Counted from the stretch's first letter, positions 45,036-53,082 are shown. The stretch: 55,191 nucleotides of DNA from Bacteroidota bacterium (GCA_024279425.1 JAJRRO010000114.1:1-55191), one strand, 5' to 3'. Notes: generated from the sequence alone by a model not told the origin. Program-made: numbers and translations.

Positions 45036-45225
45036 ATTTTTGGAAATACAACCAGATTTGAAACCCCTTTTTATAGGGGTGATCGGTCTTTTGTCCAGCC
45101 TTATCATTGAGGCCGTTTCCGGCGACCCAATTTTTGTAGTGCTCAAATATTTGGCATTGATAATCCCGATCGCATTTACCCTCCATCGATGGTACATTAT
45201 GATCAAAAAAAATAAGAAAAAATGA
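45028..45225 (+). CDS. small membrane protein, possible holin/antiholin
   Basis: A 65-residue protein with two membrane helices (LFIGVIGLLSSLIIEAVSG and YLALIIPIAFTLHRWYIM) and a Lys-rich end. Overlaps the preceding gene and the next one (ATGA). Holin-like. Confidence 0.45.
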   Translation: MYRFLEIQPDLKPLFIGVIGLLSSLIIEAVSGDPIFVVLKYLALIIPIAFTLHRWYIMIKKNKKK

Positions 45226-45350
45226 AAAATTCATTCTTAAGATTTTGGAACCGATTATCCCAGTTGACCACCGAATTTAACTTTTGGTTTTATACGCACT
45301 TGGTAGCGGCTTTATTATTAGGCTTGGCTCTCCATGCAATATTTTATTAA
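45222..45350 (+). CDS. 42-residue single-membrane-helix protein
   Basis: A 42-codon ORF beginning on the preceding stop (ATGA): a basic amphipathic N-terminal helix (MKNSFLRFWNRLSQL) and a membrane helix (HLVAALLLGLALHAIFY). Too short for automatic gene calling but tightly coupled. Probably part of the lysis or virion membrane set. Confidence 0.45.
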   Translation: MKNSFLRFWNRLSQLTTEFNFWFYTHLVAALLLGLALHAIFY

Positions 45351-45360
45351 ATCAAGATAA

Positions 45361-45960
45361 ATGCAAAAACTCATTCCCATATTGGATAATGGCCACGGCG
45401 GCATTATCAATGGTAGATACCAAACGGGGGGCAAACGCTCTCCAAATTGGGATATGGGTGTTTTGTATGAAGGTGCTTTTAACCGATGGATAGTTAACGG
45501 CATTATGATGGTGTTGGATCAATTGCAAATCCCTTACTATCATGTTTCACCGGAATTAAGGGATGTATCATTGAATGCCAGGGTTGCGAGGGCTAATAAA
45601 ATATATCAGGAAAACCCGAATACTTACCTGTTATCCATTCATGCAAATGCAGGTGGTGGCGAAGGTATTGAGGGGTTTACAAGTGTGGGAGATACTGCTA
45701 GTGATCCTATTGCCGAACGCTTCCTTGAAGTTCTAGAAAACGACCTTCCAAAAGAAAAAATGCGCTTTGACAGATACTCGGACGGTGACAGGGACAAAGA
45801 GGCAAATTACCGGGTACTTTCAAAAACCAATGGCAGGGCCATATTATTGGAATTGGGTTTTATGGACCACCCCGAAGATTACAAAAGACTATGGGATCCC
45901 TGGAACCGTCAAGAAAAAATCAATTCGATTGTTCATGTGATCAAAGAACTACACGTATGA
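45361..45960 (+). CDS. N-acetylmuramoyl-L-alanine amidase (Amidase_3), endolysin
   Basis: A 199-residue zinc amidase that cleaves the bond between MurNAc and L-Ala. Zinc ligands are His12 in LDNGHGG, Glu37 in LYEGAF and His94 in LSIHANA; the catalytic Glu is in ILLELGFM near residue 168. No signal peptide, so a holin or membrane failure is needed for access, consistent with the small membrane proteins just upstream and the Rz-like gene downstream (ATGA overlap). Confidence 0.85.
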   Translation: MQKLIPILDNGHGGIINGRYQTGGKRSPNWDMGVLYEGAFNRWIVNGIMMVLDQLQIPYYHVSPELRDVSLNARVARANKIYQENPNTYLLSIHANAGGGEGIEGFTSVGDTASDPIAERFLEVLENDLPKEKMRFDRYSDGDRDKEANYRVLSKTNGRAILLELGFMDHPEDYKRLWDPWNRQEKINSIVHVIKELHV

Positions 45961-46556
45961 AATGGCCAATCTACATTTTAATTTTTGTTGTCTTAAGTGC
46001 AATTGCATATTTGGGTTACGACTATGCGGAAACCAAGCAAGAAAATAAGCACTTAAAAGCAAATCAAAAAGAGTTGCTTTACGAAAATGAAACCTTGGTA
46101 ACCAATCTAAACCTTACCCAAAAAGAACTTTCAGAATTTGTAAAAATACGTTTCCCAGCTTTAAAAGCAAAAATAGATAGTGCGAACATTAGATCCCGAA
46201 CTATTGAAAAAATAGTTGTCCAAAAAGTAATTTACAAGGATACAACGAGCCGTAAAACTGATTTGAAACCAGTTGTTGAAGCTATTCAAAAGGGCATTTA
46301 TATAAAAGAGCCTTTTGCCGATATCTCCCACTGTATGATTATTCGAGGTTTTGTTGAATACGATGGTAAAAAGATGAACATAACGATCTCAGATCGTGAA
46401 TTTAAAAGCATCAATCAGGCTGTAAGTTATTGGGAGCGCAAACAATGGAAGTTATGGTTTATTAAGTCCAGATGGTTTGGAAAAAAAGAAATAAAGGTTA
46501 CTGTTTTCAATAGTTGTGGGGAAAGTAAAACAGTAGTCGTTAATAGAAAGGAGTAA
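45957..46556 (+). CDS. Rz-like spanin / membrane-anchored coiled-coil protein
   Basis: A 199-residue protein that begins MKWPIYILIFVVLSAIAYLG, an N-terminal inner-membrane anchor, followed by a coiled coil (ETKQENKHLKANQKELLYEN and further heptads) and a basic globular C-terminus. The architecture is that of i-spanins, though it is longer than typical Rz. I start at the ATG overlapping the amidase stop rather than an upstream codon in the amidase gene. No overlapping o-spanin is evident. Confidence 0.55.
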   Translation: MKWPIYILIFVVLSAIAYLGYDYAETKQENKHLKANQKELLYENETLVTNLNLTQKELSEFVKIRFPALKAKIDSANIRSRTIEKIVVQKVIYKDTTSRKTDLKPVVEAIQKGIYIKEPFADISHCMIIRGFVEYDGKKMNITISDREFKSINQAVSYWERKQWKLWFIKSRWFGKKEIKVTVFNSCGESKTVVVNRKE

Positions 46557-46557
46557 A

Positions 46558-46926
46558 ATGATGGCAACAAAATTGAACTATAAGCAAGTGGCATTCCAGG
46601 CAGCAATATATGCTTTTGCCTTCGGGATGGTGAATAAGCTAATGGCCCCTAAAAAAAGAATAGGGCTTGACATGAAGACTCTTGCTTTTCTGCCCTTGGA
46701 GCACCAGGCCATATTTGCTGATCATGTAACGGTAGAAAACGCAGGTAGTTCTATTTGGTTGGTTGAACAAATGGCCAATCAGGACACCGAAGACCCGAAT
46801 TTGTACAAAGACATCAACAAAACCAGCATTGGTAATTTGGCCTATATAGCTATTCACGGGAGCAACGAGCCAGCCCGTAAAAAAAGTCTAAGGATATTGG
46901 AGAACATTAAAAGTCTTTGGGCGTGA
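46558..46926 (+). CDS. hypothetical late protein
   Basis: A 122-residue protein with a hydrophobic N-terminal helix (VAFQAAIYAFAFGMVNKL) and a soluble remainder. Sits between the Rz-like and M23 genes with a GTGA overlap to the latter. Unrecognised. Confidence 0.45.
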   Translation: MMATKLNYKQVAFQAAIYAFAFGMVNKLMAPKKRIGLDMKTLAFLPLEHQAIFADHVTVENAGSSIWLVEQMANQDTEDPNLYKDINKTSIGNLAYIAIHGSNEPARKKSLRILENIKSLWA

Positions 46927-47408
46927 TAAACAAAAAGCACATAGCAATTGGTACGGGTGTAGGTGCCGTTATCTTGTGGCTTGTTTTTAAGACGAAAGCC
47001 AAGTTTCATCAATTGGTCAAAGGTCAAAAAGTCCGGGGTGATGATGCATATGGCAACGGTGTTTTTGGCGCACCAAGAACCCATGATGGTGACCACAACG
47101 GCCTTGACATTGTTGCTCAACCAGGAGAAGCAATTTATAGTCCTGTTGATGGGAAAATAAAACAATATTCTTATCCCTATCCCGATAAATCATTTTCCGG
47201 ATACCATTTATTGACCGACAAATATTTGATTAAACTTTGGTATTTAGCGCCAACACTACATCCAGGAGATCTGGTAAAGGCAGGTCAGGTGATTGGTTTT
47301 GCCCAGAATTTGGGCGCACGATATCCTGGAATAACAAACCATGTTCATATGGAAGTCTGGGATTTAAGGAAAATGAATGTAGCTATTGATCCAGCATTAT
47401 TATTCTAA
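46923..47408 (+). CDS. membrane-anchored M23 (LytM-type) peptidase
   Basis: A 161-residue protein starting with a membrane anchor (HIAIGTGVGAVILWLVF) and carrying an M23 endopeptidase domain: His58 and Asp62 in HNGLDI and a later HVHME. It would cut peptidoglycan crosslinks. The start I favour is GTG overlapping the preceding stop. In tailless membrane-containing phages a small membrane-linked lytic enzyme often sits in the virion and opens the cell wall on entry; that role is inferred. Confidence 0.75.
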   Translation: MINKKHIAIGTGVGAVILWLVFKTKAKFHQLVKGQKVRGDDAYGNGVFGAPRTHDGDHNGLDIVAQPGEAIYSPVDGKIKQYSYPYPDKSFSGYHLLTDKYLIKLWYLAPTLHPGDLVKAGQVIGFAQNLGARYPGITNHVHMEVWDLRKMNVAIDPALLF

Positions 47409-47438
47409 TCGGAGAGTAACTTTTAAAATATTCGAACT

Positions 47439-47894
47439 ATGAAAATGAAGTATCTATTATACGGAGCTTTGGCCCTAGTGGGCATTTCCGCAATCAGAAC
47501 AAAGGGTTTTGAGATCAAAGAAGTGTTGCCGCAATTAAAGGCAACGCTTAGTGCTATTCGTAAGGTAGGCTTTTCAAGACAGGGCATTAACGCCATGATA
47601 GATGTTACGGTTAAAAACCCATCCAACAAAGCTTTGAATGTTGCTAGTGCCGGAGCGGTCACTATTAGCAAATTATTGGTCTATGACCGTCAAAACAATT
47701 TAGTGGCAACAGCGGCCCCAAATATCAATGCCCTTAGTATTCCGGCAGGTGGAGAAATAGTATTGAAGAACATTCCTTTGGAAAGCACCTTTAAAGGTAT
47801 TGTCAATTCTCTTTTAGGAGGCTTTAGCACCAACCCCGATGACTACAGGATAGAAGCCGAAATAAACGCTTTGGGCACCATGATAACGGTATAA
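47439..47894 (+). CDS. LEA14-like (WHy-domain) membrane-anchored protein
   Basis: A 151-residue protein with an N-terminal hydrophobic anchor (YLLYGALALVGISAI) and a beta-rich domain with KNPSNKALNVASAGAV and IPAGGEIVLKNIP, the pattern of LEA14/WHy domains. Such domains are found in stress and some secretion or virion proteins. Role in this element unknown. Confidence 0.55.
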   Translation: MKMKYLLYGALALVGISAIRTKGFEIKEVLPQLKATLSAIRKVGFSRQGINAMIDVTVKNPSNKALNVASAGAVTISKLLVYDRQNNLVATAAPNINALSIPAGGEIVLKNIPLESTFKGIVNSLLGGFSTNPDDYRIEAEINALGTMITV

Positions 47895-47965
47895 ATTACG
47901 TTGCTGGCCAGCAACTTCAAAATTGGCGTTAGGATACTGACATCTAACTTAAAGAAATCCCCAAT

Positions 47966-49168
47966 ATGAAAACTGCGATACAAAAATTCAATGCTTTAAA
48001 TGGAAAGACCGTTACAAGAAAGGAGTTGCTTGAGATAAAAGAATTGGCAACCTCCCCGGATCAAAAAGAAGTTGTGAAGCGTATTGATGAACTATTACAA
48101 TCGCATCCTAAAAAGTGGTTTTCGATGAAGGCCGATACTTTTCAAATCCAATTAAAGTCAAAGGTCAAATCTTCAACACCTGGTGGCAACAAACAAAATG
48201 CCGTTGTGGACCAGAACGCGAAAAAAGGTGATACTGGAGAGCGGGGGTTAGGGGCTGGGTTGGATGAATTGCATGGGCTTGAATGTTTTAATTTATTGGA
48301 TTTTCACCCTGGTCAATCTTCACTCGACCCAATAGGATTGGCTAAAGCTGTTTCTTCCGATGATATATATCAGACCATTACAGATAGCATTGTAAAAATG
48401 CTGGAAAAGGAAATTGATTGGGAGAAGGAATGGAACCCCGGCCAAAACGGATTCCTTTACGCTTATAATTTTGACACAAAGAAACCCTATAGAGGTATCA
48501 ATTCGATAATGTTGGGGAGTAAATACATATTTGACCCATCAGAACCGTTGTTGGAAAACCCCTATTATCTGACCTTTAACCAGATAACCAAAAGAAATGG
48601 GAAAGTGAAAAAAAGGGCTAAAGCACATTTGGCCATTTATTTCACAAAACTGTATCACTACCAACAGGGTGAACCTGCATTGGAATTTGGCACGTATGAC
48701 CGAAAAAAAATGATCGCTTTCCTTAATAAGAACAGAAGCAAGATTTCACTTTTTAAAAAGTTGACCGCCGAACAGATTGCCGACCAAAGTTATCTTCCCG
48801 TTCTTAAATATTACAATGTTTTTAATGGTGCCGATATCGAAGGGGTCGATTTTGACCTGGACAACTTTAAGGGAGCTGGTCAGTTGAAATCAGGAAAACA
48901 GGAAAAACCAGAAAAACTGGAAATTTCCGAGGCAATCATCAATAGCTATCCCAAACCAAGTCCTACGCTTAAATATGGGGGCAATAGGGCATTTTTTAGA
49001 CCAAGCTCCGATTTGGTGCAAATGCCCAATATTGAACAGTTCAAATATGTACAGGCATATTATACAACTTTCTTTCATGAACTGATCCACAGTACGGGCA
49101 GTAAAAAAAGGTTAGATCGGGTAATGGGCAAAAGTTCGGTGACAAGGACTACGCCTTTGAAGAACTGA
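47966..49168 (+). CDS. polyvalent protein, N-terminal part: ArdC-like domain and zincin peptidase (frame-disrupted)
   Basis: The first 400 codons of what looks like one gene continuing to 51000. After a 60-residue helical start comes a PGGNKQNAVVDQNAK linker, then an ArdC N-terminal-like domain (ITDSIVKMLEKEIDWEKEWN, YRGINSIMLG, YLTFNQITKRNGKVKK), then a zincin peptidase with FHELIHSTGSKKRLDR (His371 and His375). The frame shifts near 49131-49136: the expected FGDKDYAFEELIAELGASF continues in the -1 frame. A deleted T in a TTT run explains it best. These polyvalent proteins are carried by phages and conjugative elements and are thought to enter the host with the DNA. Confidence 0.7.
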   Translation: MKTAIQKFNALNGKTVTRKELLEIKELATSPDQKEVVKRIDELLQSHPKKWFSMKADTFQIQLKSKVKSSTPGGNKQNAVVDQNAKKGDTGERGLGAGLDELHGLECFNLLDFHPGQSSLDPIGLAKAVSSDDIYQTITDSIVKMLEKEIDWEKEWNPGQNGFLYAYNFDTKKPYRGINSIMLGSKYIFDPSEPLLENPYYLTFNQITKRNGKVKKRAKAHLAIYFTKLYHYQQGEPALEFGTYDRKKMIAFLNKNRSKISLFKKLTAEQIADQSYLPVLKYYNVFNGADIEGVDFDLDNFKGAGQLKSGKQEKPEKLEISEAIINSYPKPSPTLKYGGNRAFFRPSSDLVQMPNIEQFKYVQAYYTTFFHELIHSTGSKKRLDRVMGKSSVTRTTPLKN

Positions 49169-49224
49169 TCGCTGAACTTGGGGCCAGTTTTTTAAGTGCC
49201 GAATCAGGTATATTACATTTCACC

Positions 49225-51000
49225 ATGCGTAATAGTGCAGCCTATATAAAAGGGTGGAGAAAGAACCTTTTGGCCATGGTCAAAAAAGATAATCGCTTTT
49301 TCTTTAGGGCTGCTAGTAAGGCCCAAGCCGCTGCCGATTTTATGTTGCAGAAAGATAAAAATGGAAAACCAAAGTATTTGAAAAACAAGGATGCTTTAGA
49401 GAAACCAGTATCACTATTGGATCAAAGGAAACCGGTTAAAAAACTTACGTACCAGGAAATAGAGGAAATTGGCAAAGAGTATGGGAAAGATATACTTTGG
49501 AAAAAGCCGATTGTCGATTACATCAAAGAAGTTTTGAAGGAAAAGAAAAGGCGCGATAATATCCATAAATCCGTATTCAATAGAGACAATAAAAAGTCCA
49601 CCCCCAAAAGAAAGGTTACTGCAGGAAAGCAATTGGGACTTTTCGGCACAATTCCTAAAAACCCAACGGTAGAATCCGCATTGGCCTATGCGGATAAACA
49701 TCTGGTAGGTACATCGATTTATCATGCAGATGTGCAAAAAAAGGTAGTTTTCACGAAGCGGGGAATTAAAAAAGCCCTGAACGGTACCGGTAGAGTTACC
49801 AGAACTCGCATACAATTGGTATTCATTGCCAAAGACCTATTAAAAAAGGCCAGGCTTCATAGCAGTGAAAAAGATAAAAAACGGGCCAAATCCGGTAATG
49901 TTTTTCATACCCTTAGAACCAAAGAGATTTTCGACGGACAAACTTTTGAAGTGATCATTAAGTTAAAGGAGTCCACCAATGGAACTATTTATTACGATCA
50001 TACCGAAATACAACTAAAAAAGCAACTTAGCGTACCGCATGAAGTTCCCAATGGAAAATCAAAATCGTTAAGACGTGCCAAGTTGCCTTCCGAGAACAAA
50101 GTTACAAAAACTGGGCCAAAGCAAAAAAAAGGGTTGAGCCAACCTATAGTATTGGACGCGGGAACTTCACTTAACCCCGTTCAGCCAAAACGGGCGGCAC
50201 ATAATGGGGATGCTGCCGCTTCCGTTTTGGAAATCCCTGTAATTTCGGAAGAAGTCAATCCAATTCCCCAGGTTCTGGACATACCTACAAAAAAACCGTT
50301 GCCAGCTCGCGTAAATCCCAAATCAAAGAAAGTACTCAGTAGTGGCGACTTAATGAACATGCATTTTGAGAGTTTGGACTTCGACGGTGCCTGGGCGGAA
50401 TTTATGCAAAACCCTGCAAAGAACATGCGATTAGCCATAAAAGGAAAGCCAAAAAATGGTAAAACATCAGGTAGTGCCACTTTTGCGAATTATTTGACCA
50501 GGTTTGGCAATGTGCTATATAATTTCGTTGACCAGGGCTTTAACAAAAGCACTAAGGATATTTGGCAGTTGGCTGGTCTCGCGGACAATCCCAGAGCCTT
50601 TGCTTCCGATATAGATAATCTGGAAGAATTGGAGCGGGAAATTGCCACTGGAAACTATCAATTTGTATTCATAGACATGATCAATGATTATATTGATAAA
50701 AGCGGAATCGGCCCCCAAGAATTTAAAGATCGGTTCATTAAAAAGTATAATGATGTAAGTTTTATGTTGGTGTTCGAGGTTACCAAGTCAGGAGATTTTA
50801 AAGGCAATCAAAAGTGGACACATCTTGTAGATGCCATCGTGGACGTTGAAAATTTTGTCATGTACAATAAAGGCAGGTATGGTATGGGCCACTTTGTGAT
50901 TTGGCCAGAAGGTTTGAAAAGGCTAGACCCAAAAAAGTATGCCGAATTGATTGGTAAAGAAAATGAACAGGAGGTATCTGGCCCAACAGTTTTGTTTTAG
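49225..51000 (+). CDS. polyvalent protein, C-terminal part: LPD3-like and RadA-like ATPase domains
   Basis: Continuation of the preceding frame; the open frame actually starts at 49135 and would give about 1011 residues joined. It contains a further peptidase-associated segment, an LPD3-like domain (KKVVFTKRGIKKALNG...EIFDGQTFEVIIKLK...YYDHTEIQL), a charged linker, and a C-terminal RecA-fold domain: Walker A GKPKNGKT (50443-50466), Walker B FVFIDMIND, and EVTKSGDFKGNQKWTHLVDA, which follows RadA/Sms-type ATPases. A packaging or DNA-protection role is possible. A terminator follows. Confidence 0.65.
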   Translation: MRNSAAYIKGWRKNLLAMVKKDNRFFFRAASKAQAAADFMLQKDKNGKPKYLKNKDALEKPVSLLDQRKPVKKLTYQEIEEIGKEYGKDILWKKPIVDYIKEVLKEKKRRDNIHKSVFNRDNKKSTPKRKVTAGKQLGLFGTIPKNPTVESALAYADKHLVGTSIYHADVQKKVVFTKRGIKKALNGTGRVTRTRIQLVFIAKDLLKKARLHSSEKDKKRAKSGNVFHTLRTKEIFDGQTFEVIIKLKESTNGTIYYDHTEIQLKKQLSVPHEVPNGKSKSLRRAKLPSENKVTKTGPKQKKGLSQPIVLDAGTSLNPVQPKRAAHNGDAAASVLEIPVISEEVNPIPQVLDIPTKKPLPARVNPKSKKVLSSGDLMNMHFESLDFDGAWAEFMQNPAKNMRLAIKGKPKNGKTSGSATFANYLTRFGNVLYNFVDQGFNKSTKDIWQLAGLADNPRAFASDIDNLEELEREIATGNYQFVFIDMINDYIDKSGIGPQEFKDRFIKKYNDVSFMLVFEVTKSGDFKGNQKWTHLVDAIVDVENFVMYNKGRYGMGHFVIWPEGLKRLDPKKYAELIGKENEQEVSGPTVLF

Positions 51001-51023
51001 AATTTGAGTTAGTTGGTTAGTTG

Positions 51024-51057
51024 AAAAAGCGATGCTCTAGGGTGTCGCTTTTTTTTA
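51024..51057 (+). terminator. terminator at the end of the late operon
   Basis: AAAAAGCGA pairs with TCGCTTTTT around TGCTCTAGGGTG and is followed by a further T run. It closes the rightward operon. Confidence 0.8.
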
Positions 51058-51121
51058 TTGATTCAATGATAACTATGAACCAAACAAATTCAAGGGGGGG
51101 GCTCTATTCTAGGGATGGTTC

Positions 51122-51343
51122 GATATCGATAGTTATCCCGGTCTTTGGATTTTTCGAGTGAGAGCCATGTAAAATGATATCATTTTGTTCGCCGGTCTTC
51201 ATTGGCCATACATGAGCTGCGGTAAAATCGATATCATTTTTTCATCCGGACAGCGATTTTCTGACAGAATTTTTGATGCAATCGATATCATTCTTCTTCC
51301 TGGTCTTCGCCATGGGGTAATGAGTTGGTTACGTTTCGATATC
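51122..51343. repeat. five GATATC sites phased at exactly 54 bp
   Basis: GATATC occurs at 51122, 51176, 51230, 51284 and 51338: four successive steps of exactly 54 bp. The first four are followed 16 bp later by CCGGTCTT or a close variant, and the middle three by CATT plus a T/C-rich run. A degenerate GATAAC sits one more step to the left (51068). The last sites run into the end of the minus-strand gene at 51288. Candidate iterons, partition site or operator array. Two more sites with the same step are at 27344 and 27398. Confidence 0.8.
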
Positions 51344-51602
51344 GTTTAATGTTGTTTTCAAGTTCTACTAGGGTCTTGGAGCTTTTATCACTTATGCTTT
51401 CCATACCCCGTTCCAATAAATATGCCTTCGCTCTGAGCATTGCATTGTCATCTTGCAGGTTTTCGATTATACTTTCCTGGTGCTGAAACCGCAATAATAC
51501 CTTAAGTACCGCATTGGCCGTTGTCTTTTCGTCGAAACGAGACTTGGCGTAGTTTACGGCATCCTGGTATTTTTGTGCTATGTTTTTACAAAGGATGTTC
51601 AT
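51288..51602 (-). CDS. hypothetical coiled-coil protein
   Basis: A 104-residue helical protein (ENLQDDNAMLRAKAYLLERG, ELENNIKRYRNV) with an acidic end. Its last codons overlap the phased GATATC array, so the gene may be regulated by, or encode a ligand of, those sites. Unrecognised. A CAACAAAA site lies in its 5' leader in sense orientation. Confidence 0.5.
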   Translation of the reverse strand: MNILCKNIAQKYQDAVNYAKSRFDEKTTANAVLKVLLRFQHQESIIENLQDDNAMLRAKAYLLERGMESISDKSSKTLVELENNIKRYRNVTNSLPHGEDQEEE

Positions 51603-51666
51603 TATTAATTTTATTACCGGAACACACCGGACTTTTTGTTGTTACTCGAGAACTGCATTTTTAGCG

Positions 51667-52380
51667 TTATGGTCCTGATAGGGCATTCATGAAATAGCTG
51701 CGTTCCAAAGCGGTCATTCGCTCAAATTTTTTAGTCAGGTGCTTGCGCTTACGTTTGTAGTCGTGGCGTTCACGATAATCATTGCCCATGTATCTATAAT
51801 CATGGAGTTCTTTGGGAGGTTCATAGTTGAAGTAAACCGTTTCGGTGGCCATGCCGTGCCTGGTCTTTGCTTCAAAACTAATTTTGTTCCAACCTTTTAG
51901 ATTTGACTCATACACCTTGTTATCGTAGGTACTGATCAAAACAGGTGAGCAACTAAAATTGTTGGCCCTTTCCAATATTTCCAGGTGGTCGGCTTCGGTA
52001 AGTTCATAAGGATAGCGATGTTTGCTTTTACGGTCTTCAGGTCGATACGTAGGATCCAGGTAATGTACAACATGGTGTTGATCCATGTTAATGTTCAGCA
52101 CATCCCGCCAATCCGTAGTAAGGAAGTTGGTGTTAGGGGCGAAAATGTCGAGCGTACTGGTCTGTTTCCAGTAAATCTCCCAAGCTTTGACAACATCTTT
52201 ATTAATGTCGTTCAAATACCAATTCTGACAAGGTTTAATGTTTCGGGTAATGCCACAATGGCCTAAAAAGGGAATGACCAGGGTGTTGTGAGGCGGTATC
52301 AGGTTAATGATCTGCTGGTAAGTTCCAGACCCGCCTTTGCCTCCGAAATAGCCTTCGAGGGCGTTGACTTTAAAACTCAT
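51667..52380 (-). CDS. D12-class (Dam-like) adenine-specific DNA methyltransferase
   Basis: A 237-residue methylase with YFGGKGGSGTYQQIINLI and PFLGHCGITRNI (AdoMet region), and YLDPTYRPEDRK, where Dam enzymes usually have DPPY; here it reads DPTY. The C-terminal end is basic (DYKRKRKHLTKKFERM). It could protect element DNA against restriction or regulate timing. It lies alone at the right end, pointing inward. Confidence 0.75.
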   Translation of the reverse strand: MSFKVNALEGYFGGKGGSGTYQQIINLIPPHNTLVIPFLGHCGITRNIKPCQNWYLNDINKDVVKAWEIYWKQTSTLDIFAPNTNFLTTDWRDVLNINMDQHHVVHYLDPTYRPEDRKSKHRYPYELTEADHLEILERANNFSCSPVLISTYDNKVYESNLKGWNKISFEAKTRHGMATETVYFNYEPPKELHDYRYMGNDYRERHDYKRKRKHLTKKFERMTALERSYFMNALSGP

Positions 52381-52528
52381 AATGTGGTGGTTTCGGTAAC
52401 TTTAGTTTTAGATCCCGCAACGCTTAAAAAAGATGTGTATGATCAATCACCTACATTTTTGACGTTACGATATCATGGTAATACGAAAGTAGAAAAATAT
52501 TTCGAAAATCTCAAAAGATTCAATGATT

Positions 52529-52547
52529 CAGGCATTATTCAGGCATA
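52529..52547 (+). promoter_or_regulatory. right arm-type integrase-binding repeats (inferred)
   Basis: CAGGCATT at 52529 and CAGGCATA at 52540, 11 bp apart and about 62 bp from attR, share their unit with the three copies upstream of the integrase gene. Expected for the P' arm of a tyrosine recombinase. The remaining gene-free sequence to attR shows only an AAAGGTC/GACCTTT inverted repeat near 52583. Confidence 0.5.
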
Positions 52548-52608
52548 ATACATATTGAAATCTTTATAGAAGGCTATATATAAAGGTCTAATGACCTTTT
52601 TGAAGTTA

Positions 52609-52656
<48 letters not shown>

Positions 52657-52667
52657 ATAGCAGTAAG

Positions 52668-52700
52668 GCTTCAAGAGTTTTTAACTTTTGAAGCTTTTTT
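52668..52700 (+). terminator. original chromosomal terminator of tRNA-Ala
   Basis: GCTTCAA (52668-52674) pairs with TTGAAGC (52688-52694), followed by six T. It lies 12 bp after attR and would have followed tRNA-Ala before integration. Confidence 0.65.
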
Positions 52701-52959
52701 AATTTGCACGCAAATCATGAATAAAATTAAGTTTGATATTGATTGATACAAATTAGCTTAATTTGATGATTCTTCACCCCTTAAAGAATGCTTATTTTGT
52801 AAAAAGCCTTTAAAAACTAATTAAAGAATTAAAAGTCCCGTAAAAGGTTAATTAACAAGAATACTAAAAGAAGCCAGGAATGGGACACTTCCAAGACTGA
52901 TATGCGGTACTTTCAGAAGAGTACCATAAAATGACCATTTTAAGGGACCGATTTTTTTT

Positions 52960-53068
52960 AAACAAAAGCTTAAATTCGTAGTACTAAAGGGTAAGGCTAC
53001 AGAAGGAGGTAAAAAAGCTAATCCAAAAATAGATTCTTCAAAGTATGTTATAAAATTTAACTTTTAAA
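52960..53068 (+). pseudogene. C-terminal remnant of an unknown gene
   Basis: An open end reading KFVVLKGKATEGG, then KKANPKIDSSKYVIKFNF before a stop looks like the last codons of a protein, without an upstream gene body. The 52701-52960 stretch before it is AT-rich with no gene I can support. Probably debris from rearrangement next to the tRNA site. Confidence 0.3.
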
Positions 53069-53082
53069 TAAAGGTAGAAACT

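Noticed and set aside
49125-49140. Programmed -1 ribosomal frameshift in the polyvalent gene
   Set aside because: GGC AAA AGT TCG does not contain an X-XXY-YYZ heptamer and re-pairing of the tRNAs in the -1 frame would be poor; a one-base deletion is simpler.
51122-51343. CRISPR array
   Set aside because: The conserved parts are a 6-bp site and an 8-bp block rather than a 25-40 bp repeat, and spacers share partial similarity; no cas genes are near.
52288-52548. Plus-strand ORF of 86 codons near the right end
   Set aside because: Its first third is antisense to the methylase gene and its end runs into the arm-type repeats; no protein-like features.
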